The notes under the pieces: generated by a model
What the model was told of the DNA's origin: nothing
The model's database searches: none
Seen by the model: the letters and a program-made list of their open reading frames with translations, nothing else
In this document: positions 46,822 to 57,100 of the stretch, piece by piece
Position numbering within the stretch: the stretch's first letter is position 1
How the letters are laid out: every line of letters begins with the position of its first letter
Translations under genes and position numbers: made by a program
Origin: Symmetrospora coprosmae
Lineage: Eukaryota; Basidiomycota; Cystobasidiomycetes; Symmetrosporaceae
Length of the DNA stretch: 64,000 nucleotides
Direction of reading: 5' to 3'
NCBI GenBank assembly: GCA_008802785.1
Contig: VUYT01000043.1
Location: forward strand, 1-64,000

Positions 46822-48645
46822 ATGACCACCTTCGCTCAACTCCCCAGCGAGCTCATCACTCCAGTAGTCGCAGCCATGTCTCTGGCAAACAAGAAGCGCT
46901 TCGCTCTGGTCAGCAGACGGACGCGCAGTATCACCGTAAGCGAGATTCGCGCAGTGCTGGGGAAGAACACCCCACCTGACGAGCCGTGACTCGCCTCGCA
47001 GCTCCCGCTCCTGCACGACCACCTAGACACCCGACAATGGCCAACGGCCAAGTTATCTCAATGCTCACAAGATTTCGCAGATGAGACACTCAAGGTCTAC
47101 AAGAAAGCGTCGCTTCGCTTGGCTTTCGCAGAATTCGACTGGGTGGCATACGCCGACTTCGCTAGCAGGGCGAGACACTCTCGCAAACTCGTTGCACAGA
47201 TGGAACTGCGGCTTCTGCACCTGGAAATCTATCTCCCCGAGCTAGAAGAAGCCACCTCGCTGCCCCAACACGACGACATCACCTATTCGGAAAAGCTCGA
47301 CAGGCTCTTCGATGCGGTTGCAAGCTGCTTGGCCGTCCATAGCGGACCTGCAATCGCTATTGAGCTCCACCTGCCCTCCGATAGCGACGACGATCCGCGG
47401 AACGAGAAGCAGAAGGCTTGGATCCGCTTCCTTGCCCGCCTTTCTGGCGCTTTCCACGCACATGAGGTCGAGCTGTTGCGTGTCTATGGCCGTCCGACTC
47501 TTCCCGAGTGTGCACTGCATGCAGCCGCAGAGCATGTATCAACCATTATTCGATCAAGCAAGGAGCGCCCTTCGCTCTTTATCGGCCATGCCAGCCTCTT
47601 CGCTGCCGTTTCGCCCGATGGTCTGGCTCATCTGGATTGCAATGAAGGGGCGCCCGATCCCGACCACCTGCATCGTCTGTCGATGGCTCTCACGCCGAGT
47701 GCAAGTACGCTTCGTGGCCTTGCACTCCAGTACGCTCTCAGCGGTCCCTTGCAGGTCACCCAGCCCGGTCCCGTCCGCCTCCCGGAGCTCCGCAGCTTGG
47801 CCATTGAGAGCATTGGCAGGTCGGGCGTCAGGATCGGGCCCATCCTCACCGTGCTGGATGCTCCATTGCTGTCCCGACTGCACGTCGAAGATGGCGACCC
47901 CGATCTGGCCTGGGCGCGCGGCGAATTCGATCTATTCGACCGTTTCCCAAAGCTCCGGCGCATCATAGTGACGTGTTTCGGGCCGATCCCGGACATCGCA
48001 CATCTAGTTTCGAGCTGCCAGGAACACGCCTGTCGCCTCGAGCTTGAGCGCGATGATGTGCTACCGCTCGGCGAGCCAGTGGATGCTTTCGGGAGAATGG
48101 CACCGTTCGTGACGAGTCTGAATCTGGAACACGCCACACCAGCTGCTTTCGAAGGATCGGCTCTGTCTACATACCCTCGAATGGACTTCTTGCTCCTCGA
48201 GTGCATCGATTTCCGATACACGCCCCGCCGGCTGGACGGACAGCAGGCGGATGAGCGGAGTGCCGGCATTACTGCATACGGGGAGTTTATGCTCGACTTC
48301 CTGCGCCGGCATCGACTGTCCGAACTGCGGCTTCTCGTCATCGACTGCCTGGTCTCCCTCCAAGATTGCACGAGCATTGATGATCTGGCCAGAGTCATGG
48401 AGGTCGCCGATCTGCCGAGTTTGACTACGCTCAAGCTCACACTGCGGGACAGCAAGCTTGACGATGCTAGCAGTGCAGAACGTCAGGATGGACCGCACGT
48501 TCAGTAAGTTGCACATGTTTCAGAGCGAAGGCTGCCCGGATGAAGCTGATGTTTTTCCCGACCCTTCCGCTGCTTGCACCAAAGTCGTCTGGAGGAAGCC
48601 TGCCAAAGGATGGGCGTTGATGTAGACATCGCATTCGATTTCTAA
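46822..48645 (+). CDS. F-box-like protein (558 aa)
   Basis: A possible substrate receptor of an SCF ubiquitin ligase. Three exons, 46822-46935, 47002-48503 and 48585-48645, give 558 residues in phase. Residues 4-38 (FAQLPSELITPVVAAMSL, then KKRFALVSRRTRSI) resemble a short F-box: Leu-Pro start, a hydrophobic helix, then the LVSRR ending. The rest has leucine-rich spacing (LRSLAIESIG, LLSRLHVEDGD, LTTLKLTL) like the irregular LRR fold of fungal F-box proteins, with no clear repeats. The substrate cannot be guessed. Its stop is 11 bases from the stop of a minus-strand small gene. Confidence 0.6.
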
Positions 48646-48656
48646 GCCACTCGCGC

Positions 48657-48980
48657 CTAGAGCTCGCTACTAGTAGCTGGAGTGCTGGTAGTCTGCTCAG
48701 TTAGCATTTCGGGAAGCTCGGTCCCAATCCCAGGCCCGTAGTAAATGAAGGCGTATAAAGCTCGCAAGCGACGATGCTGTTGTCGTTCGCCTATCAAGGC
48801 GGGGACTTTGGCGAGGTCCTCGAGCTTCACGGTCCCTCGCGAGCGTTCCGCGATGTATGCCCACCGGAAGGCGTATACGCCCAAGCGGAGATTGGCGTCC
48901 TGTATCAGTGCCGTTGCGCAATCCCGGTGTCTTGTCACAGTGGGTTTTGCTGCGCAGCTCGTGCCATTTTCTTGCAACAT
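48657..48980 (-). CDS. small hypothetical protein (107 aa)
   Basis: I do not recognise it. One open minus-strand frame from the ATG at 48980 runs to a TAG at 48657-48659. The middle is rich in aromatic and charged residues (LRLGVYAFRWAYIAERSRG, then LEDLAKVPALIGERQQH and LYAFIYYGPGIGTELPEML), more protein-like than the surrounding shadow frames. The tail is Thr/Ser-rich. A 42-base in-frame stretch upstream of DANLRL begins GTGACA and ends ACAG, so a short intron is possible. It is head to head with the Mic26/27 gene and tail to tail with the F-box gene, a layout that supports a real transcript. Confidence 0.5.
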   Translation of the reverse strand: MLQENGTSCAAKPTVTRHRDCATALIQDANLRLGVYAFRWAYIAERSRGTVKLEDLAKVPALIGERQQHRRLRALYAFIYYGPGIGTELPEMLTEQTTSTPATSSEL

Positions 48981-49078
48981 GCTCGTTTGTGGTGCTCTTC
49001 CAAGGTTCCGGCCGGCGCGGTCCCTCGCACGCTGCCCACACATCCCCCCTTCTCCAACGCATCAACCCTCAGTCATCA

Positions 49079-50344
49079 TGGCAGCTCGCATAGCAGCTCA
49101 CTCGGCAAAGGTGAGGCGTCGTCCGCGCCGTCAGCGGGCTGCTATCCCATTGCCGTCGAGGCCGTCTCGCCTGAGCGGGTGGAGCCTCCTCCCGACCTTG
49201 CATGGGAGAAGCCCGCTGGCTCGCGATACGAGGGCAACGGCAGACGTAGCAGCAGCGGCAGGAAGCTGATGCACCCCAATCTGGGGTTACTGTACCTGCA
49301 GCCATTGGTTCTGGCTGCCGCTCTTGGCTCAGCATTCGCCCTGTACCCCGCGGCCAGCCTGCGAGCCGAAGAAGCGACGTCCAATGCAGCAGTGACACAG
49401 CCAGCTCATGCCGCGACCTCAGCACCGACTCCCGTCAAGCCAACACCGGTAGCGCCTGTCTCTTCTGCAGCGCCGAGGGTGATTACTGTTCCACCTGAAC
49501 GGCTAGCGCATGCGTCAACCGGCTAACACCGAGTTGCTCGTTACGGCGCGGGCAGCTCTCCATCTATGACACCCCTTCTGCACCCATCGTGCTCGCACCC
49601 GAAGCACCCTCGGAGCTTCAGCTGCAGGTCTCGGCACTCAGAAAGACATCGCAAGCTCTGTACGGGGACGCCAAAGCCCGCTTGAGGAAGGTCTCGAGTG
49701 ACTGGGTCGGCCTCGAGAACAAGGTCGAGCGTGAGTAGACACAAGCGGGCGAGCTGACCCATGCCGGGCTAAAGCGTGCTGATGTACTCGGCCCATCATA
49801 CAGATGAAGTCAAGTCCATCGTACCTGCCGACGAGTCCCTGACACCGGGCGCACTATAGTGAGCCGCAGCAGCAGTCACCGCTGGAAGCGGGGTCGCAGC
49901 CGATAGACACTGATGTGCTGTGCGGCTTCATCCAGCGTCGGCGTCTCTACGCTCCTAGGCTCAATCCTCACACGCTCGCGCTCCTTTCCCATCCGCTTTC
50001 TCGCCCCACCACTCGCGCTCGCGGCGTCCGCCACGTACTTCCTCCCCAAGACGGCGCACAATCTAAATGTCTACACGCAGTCGCTCGAAAAAGCGTACAT
50101 CCCTTCGGTGTACTCGCACCAGATGGCCGCGGTCGGCGAGGCAAAGAAGCTGTGGCACAGCGCGCTGAGCACGGGCAAGGATCTCCAGGACCGCGCGGGC
50201 AAGCTGTCCACAGAAGGGCAGAAGCGCTTCGAGCAGAGCTCGGGCCTCAAGCTGCAAAGCGCAAACTCGGACCCAAATGCCATCGCGGCGAGGCAGAAGA
50301 GCGAGGCGGAGCTCGCCGCGTCCAAGGGCGTCAAGCTGGTGTAG
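49079..50344 (+). CDS. MIC27: MICOS subunit Mic26/Mic27 (apolipoprotein O family)
   Basis: A mitochondrial inner-membrane protein of the crista-junction complex that binds cardiolipin. Five exons, 49079-49111, 49161-49478, 49556-49730, 49804-49858 and 49936-50344, give about 329 residues. Family blocks are QLSIYDTPSAPIVL, the helix YGDAKARLRKVSSDW, LTPGALYVGVSTLLGSIL, and SFPIRFLAPPLALAASATYFLP with a membrane segment. Another hydrophobic segment lies near residue 60-80 (LYLQPLVLAAALGSAF). The 3' end of exon 2 is uncertain: donors at 49479 or 49485 both keep phase, and CTAAC before the acceptor suggests a branch point. The acceptor of exon 2 (after 49160) is also chosen mainly by phase. Confidence 0.85.
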
Positions 50345-50574
50345 AGTGGGAGAAGCTGTTCGCCCCGCGTAACTTTCCCAGACATGATTAGATAAAAGCG
50401 TACGACTATCCAGCGCAAAACCATATATACGCGCCGTGCCTTGTGTCCGTCTCCGATCCTCCGGCCTTGTTTGGCTCGGGCTCCTGTGCGTCTCGTGTGT
50501 GGGCCTGCCCCTGTCCATGGCAGTCTGCGCGGTACTTGTCTTGCCTTTCTTCCGACGCCCAGGCCCGGTCCAGC

Positions 50575-51384
50575 ATGACGTCTCTGCGTCCAATGGCGAA
50601 GCGTGCGAGCACGGTAGCTCGCGGAACGGCGTATGAGATCCAGTGCCAGGCGTTCCTTGCCGCCCAGCTCAACATGCCACTGGTGCGATGTGGCCGCGCA
50701 AACGACAACGGCATCGACCTCCGCGGAACCTGGGCCCCTCTGGCATCCCTCGCAGCCTCTCCGTCGTCGTCCAATTCCAGTCGCTCATCACCTTCTCCCG
50801 CCTCGTCCCCGGCTGGCGACCCGTCCGATGCGCCGCAACCCCGCTCGTACAGGGTCATTGCTCAATGCAAGCGCTACGCGAAGAAGCTGGGCCCGAATTA
50901 CATCCGCGAGCTCATTGGGACATCGTCTTACTACCATCCGCACGATCTCTCGCCTGCCGCGATGCCCCACGAAGCCGCGCCTCCTCATACTCCTCAGCGA
51001 AAGACGCCGCCGTTGGCGGATAGCTCCCAAACCGCCAATGACATCCTCTCTATCCTCTTTTCGAGCAGCGGGTTCTCGCAGGAGAGCTACCGCCGGATAG
51101 AAGCGACCCAGATCCCGCTCCTGCTACTTCACCTCGAGGCAGCAGAAGAAGCAGACGCCGCATCAGAGGACAATACGGAATCGCAAAGCGAAGGGGACGG
51201 CCACGGCAGCTCGATCGACTGGCGGTGTAAAGGTGCGATAGGGAACAGAGCATGGCACAGCGCGACGGAAGGAAGGCTGCGGCCAGTTTGGGCCTATCTC
51301 TTCCCGAAGGATTTCAAGCAGGCCCGGAAGTACGTGACTTTCCAGTACGACGGAATACCATTGCATGGGGAGAGGGTCAGGTAG
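50575..51384 (+). CDS. RRG7: Rrg7-like mitochondrial protein (Mrr-type nuclease fold)
   Basis: A relative of yeast Rrg7 (required for respiratory growth), whose DUF2034 domain is related to Mrr-type restriction nucleases of the PD-(D/E)xK fold. A single exon of 269 codons. The motif GTAYEIQCQAFL is followed by LVRCGRANDNGIDLRGTW and VIAQCKRYAKKLGP, which give the Asp, Gln and Lys of the nuclease-like core. IRELIGTSS follows. The N-terminal MTSLRPMAKRASTVARG is basic and likely imports the protein into mitochondria. A disordered Ser/Pro insert sits at ~60-90, and the C-terminal RPVWAYLFPKDF region is unassigned. Whether it cleaves DNA is unknown. Confidence 0.8.
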   Translation: MTSLRPMAKRASTVARGTAYEIQCQAFLAAQLNMPLVRCGRANDNGIDLRGTWAPLASLAASPSSSNSSRSSPSPASSPAGDPSDAPQPRSYRVIAQCKRYAKKLGPNYIRELIGTSSYYHPHDLSPAAMPHEAAPPHTPQRKTPPLADSSQTANDILSILFSSSGFSQESYRRIEATQIPLLLLHLEAAEEADAASEDNTESQSEGDGHGSSIDWRCKGAIGNRAWHSATEGRLRPVWAYLFPKDFKQARKYVTFQYDGIPLHGERVR

Positions 51385-51662
51385 ACTGGTGAGCGGACAG
51401 AGGCATACTGCTCCTGTGAAGCTCGCGCGCATGCTTCGCTCAGCTGACGCTCTCGTCGCACGACACGACAGGGAGCCGAGCTAAGTAAATCGGGGACAGA
51501 TAGCCATCTATGAGTCAGCGCAGTCAACTCGTCGTTGTACATTAGGAACTCATTGGACGAATGGCAAGGTCTGACCGGGCGAAACGATCACTGCCGTCGA
51601 TGATCGATTCAGGAGATATGCTACATCTGGGACTTGCGAAAAGGGGCCCATCGGTTATGTGA

Positions 51663-53336
51663 CTAGTCTCTCCTCCCACGCCGCTCGTTCTGTTGCAGCT
51701 TCCTGCCCTGCTTCTCGGCATTTGCGACAAATCCGACAATTTCGTTGGCGAGCATGCTGGAGTACTTGCTGGTCTTGGGACCACAGAGCGCGGTGATGCA
51801 CTCCATATGCGTCAGGTCCTTGAACGCCTTCAACGACACGTTGCCCACTCCTATGCCCTGGAGCAGTGTACGGATCAGGACCGTCTGAATAATGGGAACG
51901 CTGCGGTCCATCCCTCCGTGGATGAGGAGAAAATTGCGCGGCAAGAAGTCCGTGTCGATGATCTGCAATGCACTTCGTCAGCTTGTTGTAGGCAGACGTG
52001 CCGGAAATTGTGAAGCGGACTGACCTGCTTAGCACCGAAGAGAAGGTGTGAAGGACTGGCCATGAGGCAGCTTGCGTGACTGGGGCCCAGAGCGCGCCGC
52101 AAAGGGCTGATCTGCTCGATGCCGTTCTTCGCCTCCATTCGCACGTGCTTGATGACGTCGCCTACGCCCGCCATCAGGACCATGCCCTTGATCCGAGGCA
52201 CCTGGACGGCTTCGCCGCCAAAGATCTCGAGCCGGCGAATGCCCGCGGAAATCTCGACCTCACCTTGGCCCGCGACAGAGTGGTGATGGAGCTCGATCCG
52301 GCTGTCACCGCTCAGGCGAGGGTCTGTACCCTCGTTGCTGCTGCTGCCATCCTCCGACATGCCTTCCGAGCTCGAGTAGCCATTCTGTTGCGCCTGCTTC
52401 TGTGCCTTTGTGTAGCTTGAAAGCCAGTATGCATCACGAGAGCGCACTACAGCCTCCTGAACGACTGTAAGCAGCGAGAGATGCGATCCGCTTCCGTGTC
52501 CCATCAAATAGATTGAGGACGGCTCTCCGCCAAGCCTGGCAGCATTCTCCCCTGTCCAATGCAGGACCTTGCGGATGTCTTCCACCATGTCCCGTACAGT
52601 GCCCTGCGGATACAGGGTCTGTGACGCAGATGGCGCGAGTTTGAACGTAAGCCAACGTGGCCACATCTTTGCCTTGCGGCTCTGCGGGATCACGCACGAT
52701 ATTTGGCACCACTACCATCAACCCTTTCTTGCGCAGCGTCAAAGCCACTTGAAGGTAGTATCGCTTGTCCGAGAATTGCGAAGACCACCCGCCGCCTGGG
52801 ATGAGGACCACGACAGGCACTTTTGGCCGTCTGCTCTCTGCAGTGCCCTGCTCATCATCCGTTGTCCCCCGATCCCTAGACGCTTCGTCGCTGGAAGACG
52901 CTTCGGCGGGTGGAGGCCCGCGTCGCTTGAGCGGCAGATATACGTCCAACCGATTCCCGGCGGTAGCGGAGCCGTAGTCGACATTCTCCTGCAGGATGCT
53001 CTCGCGCCCTTTTGCGCCGAGCACGAGTACCCGCCGGTAGGACCAGTCGATTGCGATGCCGAGCAGGCTGGTGCGCCATGCCTCGCGGAGATAGCGAGAG
53101 AGGGCCAGAGTGACCTTGTAGCATCTTCTGGGCGAGTATGGCAGCGGCGTGTCCGGAGCCAGGACGAGGTAGAGAAGCCAGGTTGCGCCGTAGAGGATGA
53201 ACAGCGACAGCGAGAGCACGGTTGGGAAAGCGAGGAAGCCGAACAGCGGGATGAGGCACGAGAGCAGCAGGACTGGCCATGCGAGGACGGCCAAGGGAAG
53301 TGTGATGCTGAGGAGGAGCACCCGGGTTCGCGTCAT
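51663..53336 (-). CDS. isoprenylcysteine methylesterase-like alpha/beta-hydrolase
   Basis: A membrane-anchored hydrolase resembling prenylcysteine alpha-carboxyl methylesterases (ICMEL). Three minus-strand exons, 52665-53336, 52025-52618 and 51663-51962, give 521 residues in phase with a 46-base first intron. The first ~70 residues hold two hydrophobic segments. YGSATAGNRLDVYLPL is typical of the family. The oxyanion motif is LIPGGGW, the nucleophile motif GHGSGSHLS, and the acid and base lie in IHGGMDRSVP and LTHMEC. The PQGTVRDMVEDIRKVL block supports the family. An insert rich in Ser and Gln separates the two halves. The exact substrate is inferred from the family only. Confidence 0.8.
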
Positions 53337-54120
53337 GCTGGTTGCGCCTGCTGCTGCTGCTGCTGCTGCCTGTGTAGTCGCAGGTCGGAGTTGCGGGCGC
53401 AGGCAAGCAAGGAAGGCCGTGGCGGAGTAGAACAGGCAGGCCGCCCGACGCTGTTGATGTACTGCGGTGTACCGCTATGCACTCCTCAAATATAGTCGAA
53501 AGAGGGAGAAAGGGGAGAAGAGAGAGGAGAGCAGTCACCCGGACAGGGGCGAGGGGTCCCCAGGTTCCGCGTGAAATCGGCGGGAGGACGCGCATGATCG
53601 TGGACAGCGCGCGCAAGAGGGACATAGGACAGCTTCGAATGACTGACAGAGAGGGCACGACGCGACGCAGTGCAGTATAGCTGTATGGCAAGTACGGTAC
53701 ATTCCAGCTATGGACAGCCCAAGTAGCGGCTCGAGCACAGCAGGAGCAGCTGAGGGACGGGACGGGACGGGACGGGACGGACGGGACAATCGACGTCACG
53801 AAAAGACCCGCGTCATGGTCTGCAGAAGGCTATGGGGAGCAGAGCGCTGTACCAGGGGGATGTACCGTCCCAGCGGAGGCCGATCGACGCCGAAGGCCTG
53901 CAGCGCGCGAAGTTCCCTATTGGCTGGCCGTCCTGCAGACTGTGTCGGTCTTGTCATTTCGACGCTTGCGTGCTACGTGGCACGACAATCACCGCGCCGC
54001 CCCGGGCCATGCAGCACGAGGTGATGTCCATGCATGGCCCTGACGTATATGCATGCGCCCGTCCGGCCTATGTACTTTGAAGGCCGCGACGTACGGCCGA
54101 CACGGCTAGGCATCTGCTAT
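53337..54120. other. intergenic region between two minus-strand genes
   Basis: 784 bases with no supported gene. It contains the upstream region of the hydrolase, a CAG/CTG run near 53350 and a GGGAC microsatellite. Confidence 0.4.
53754..53787. repeat. GGGAC microsatellite
   Basis: About six tandem GGGAC units, the last ones slightly imperfect, between the hydrolase and poly(A) polymerase genes. Confidence 0.85.
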
Positions 54121-57100
54121 CTAGCTGTCTGCCGCCCCAGTCGAAGCGAGCGCAGCGTAGCTTGGCTCCATACCCCGCTTGGCAGCTTTCGGTGAGCGCG
54201 TTGGACTTCCGCCTGCGTCTCGAATCTTGAGGCCTCCGGAGCCAGAGCCTGGACTGGACATGTCGCTCTTCCGGGCGGGCGTCGTTTTCTGCATCACCGG
54301 CGAGCTCTTCTGCTTTGGGCTCCGGGGACTCCCTGCTACAGGTTTGGGCGCCTGCGAGGTCGGATGCGGGCTCGGCGTCGGCGTCCCTGCGTCCCTGCGC
54401 TCCGAATCTGGATCTGGCGTGGGCGCTTGCACGTCCAGCGTGGGCAGAGGCGGGAAAGTCGCGCTGTCCGGGCGGACGATCTCGGTTGGGCTTGACGTGC
54501 CAGACACAGACGTGGTGCTCGGCACGCTGGCGCTGGTGCTCGAATCCGTAGAGCCAGGCATAGCATTGCTGAGCTGCGGCGTGTACGCAGAATCATTCGT
54601 CGCGATTGACGAGGCAGTGCTTGCTGTGCGCGGCTTGGCCGTCCTGCCTGACGTCTGCTCTACTTCCGCAGTGACAATGTTTCCGGCATTTCCAGCTGGC
54701 TGGCCTCGCTCCGAAGGTGTTGCGGACGCGATGGACGATGGTGCACCAGGTGGTTTGAAGTCCTTGCCTCCTTCCTTGAGGAGCGCAGCCAGCGCCTTCT
54801 CCCTCTCACGCTCGTCCTTGTTGACCGGTATCTTGCCAAAGAACGAGATGTCCTCAAGCTTGAGTGCCTTTTCGTCGCCTTCTGACCGCCGACGGTTGTG
54901 AGACGGCCGCCTCAGGTGCGCATTGCCTGCCCCACCAGCCAGCGGCGAGTTCTGCACGCTACGCTTGCCGGCAGGCGATGCTGGTATGTCGGCCAGCTGT
55001 GGCCGGAACTTGGACCCAGCCCGATGCGTACTGCTGGACAGCGAGAGCACCCGCGCCGGTGGAAGCTGCGGCAGGTCGTCCGGAACGGCGCTGTCAGTCG
55101 CAATGCCAACAGCCGCTGTCGCTGTCTGTCCGATCAAGCTTGGTGAGCCGGCAACAGCCGGGCTGTCCTCGCCTGGAATGCCGCCGTACAGGCCGAGCGA
55201 GCCAAGCTCGACCGGCTCCGAATCGTAGAAGGACGCATCGAAGTTGCCGAAGCGTATTGGCCCCTTAAGAGGTAGAATCTGCTCCGCGTCCGATGGATGC
55301 TCTGGTGTTTCCGTCCGCGCGCCCGCTTGTGGGGGACTGGTCACCTGCTGCTGCGGGGGCGACTGGACGAGCAATGGAGGGTACGGGTACGGCTGCTGGA
55401 AGGGCTGTTGCTGCAGCAGGGGCTGTGCACCCAATGTCAACGGAGACGCGAAAGTAACCGGGCTCTGCAGTGTCGGAAGCTGCATCTCCGGCAGCCTGCT
55501 CGACGAGGGTTCCGAAGGCGCTTGGGACGCCGTACTGACACTGGCACTCCTTCCCTGAGCGTGCCGAGGGGCTTGCGAAAATTGCGATTGATGCTGATGG
55601 TGTTGCTGTTGCAGTGCTGCCTGCTGCTGCTGGTATATTTGGAATGCTACAATCTGCTGCTGCTGGCTCTGCATCGAGGGAGAAAGGGGCATCTGCGGGT
55701 GCTGCTGCCGCTGCTGCTGCTGCTGCTGCTGATGTTGCATCTGCAGATGGAGCTGCAGCGGAGAGGGCAGACCGTTCCCCTGCTGTTGATGTTGTTGTTG
55801 TTGCTGCTGCTGCTGCGCGTGTGCCTGCTGCGCGAGATAGAGCTGCGCTTGCTGCACAGTCAGGGGCATGCTAGGCAGACCATTGGCGAAACCGGGCATG
55901 GAGAACGGAGCCACGGGCGAGTAGACGCCGTCCTGATTTGTTGGGTGCTGCTGTTGCTGCTGGTACGTTTGTGGCTGACCTCGTTGCGCGCGGGCGCGAG
56001 GACCGGTGAAACTTGCACTACCGCCCGAGCTGGCACCGAGATGTGAGCTCGAGCGCGCGTAGCTGGACGTCGAAGAGCTTCTCTGATCTCGACCATGCCT
56101 GTCCGGCGGACCTGACCGTCCAGCAAAGTTAGGCAAACTGGTGCTGTTGCCAACCGGACTCGTTGGCGCCGTCAGCGAGCCGCCCGGCTCGTTCGCACCC
56201 GCTTCCGATATGGATGAGCTGCCGCGATACGACTGGCGCAGATCTCTGTCCTCTGAGCCGTCCCAGGAGCTGCGCCGGTCTAGCAATTGTGGACGGCTGC
56301 CTGGGCTCGTCGATGATGAAGGCGAGTAGCCAGACCCGGCGTTCGTAGAGCGCGAGAGGCCTCCACCGTGGTGCTGAGCTGACGGATGCAGGAATTGGGC
56401 AGAGTTGGGCATTGTTGGACTCGCCTGACCGTGGTGCTGGCCCGGTTGCGGCTGGTAGCCGCCTTGTTGAGACTGTCGAAAGTTGTTCCGGTACGAGTGT
56501 TCCTGATACCGCCTGGGTGGCTGCTGCTGCTGGTGTTGACGATTGCCATTGTTCCGTAGCTGCGTGGCTGCCAAAAGGGCAGGGAGTGTAGATGCCAGAA
56601 TCTGCTGTTGCGTCTGCTGGTGTGTCTGCTGCTGTTGCTGCTGCAGATTGGCCTGCGATAGCTTCTGACTTGCTTGCGTGTATCGTGCCATCGCTTCCGC
56701 ATTCTGGCCGTTGAGGCTGGGATCCTCCGGCGATGCGGACAGGGATGCCGGCGCGGTAGCCATGAGACCGGGCACTGAATGAGACGCCGGTGCTAAGTGC
56801 ACCTGATGCGAGTAGACGGACTGTGGTGCGCCACCACCAGGTCCAGAGGGGTTGTGCGGAACACCATTCGCCAGCGCCCAAGCACGAAAGTCCTTATCGG
56901 TGGCCAGGACGTGCGGCTGGAGGCGGGGCGAGGGAGCAGAGCGCCGCCGGTTCGTAGCTGGTGGCGGTGCCTGGATGAGGTAGTCCTCCCTGTCCTCTAT
57001 CAAGTCCGCAATGACAGCGTTGACGTCTGATCTAGGCCCACTCCGCAATATGCTGGAAGCTCGGGAGATCTCGCCGCGTATCTGTGCGGGCAGGAGATCG

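Noticed and set aside
53754-53787. short direct repeats as a CRISPR array
   Set aside because: Simple GGGAC units without spacers in a eukaryotic genome; it is a microsatellite.
55297-56046. 249-codon plus-strand Leu-rich open frame
   Set aside because: An antisense reading of CAG repeats in the poly(A) polymerase tail.
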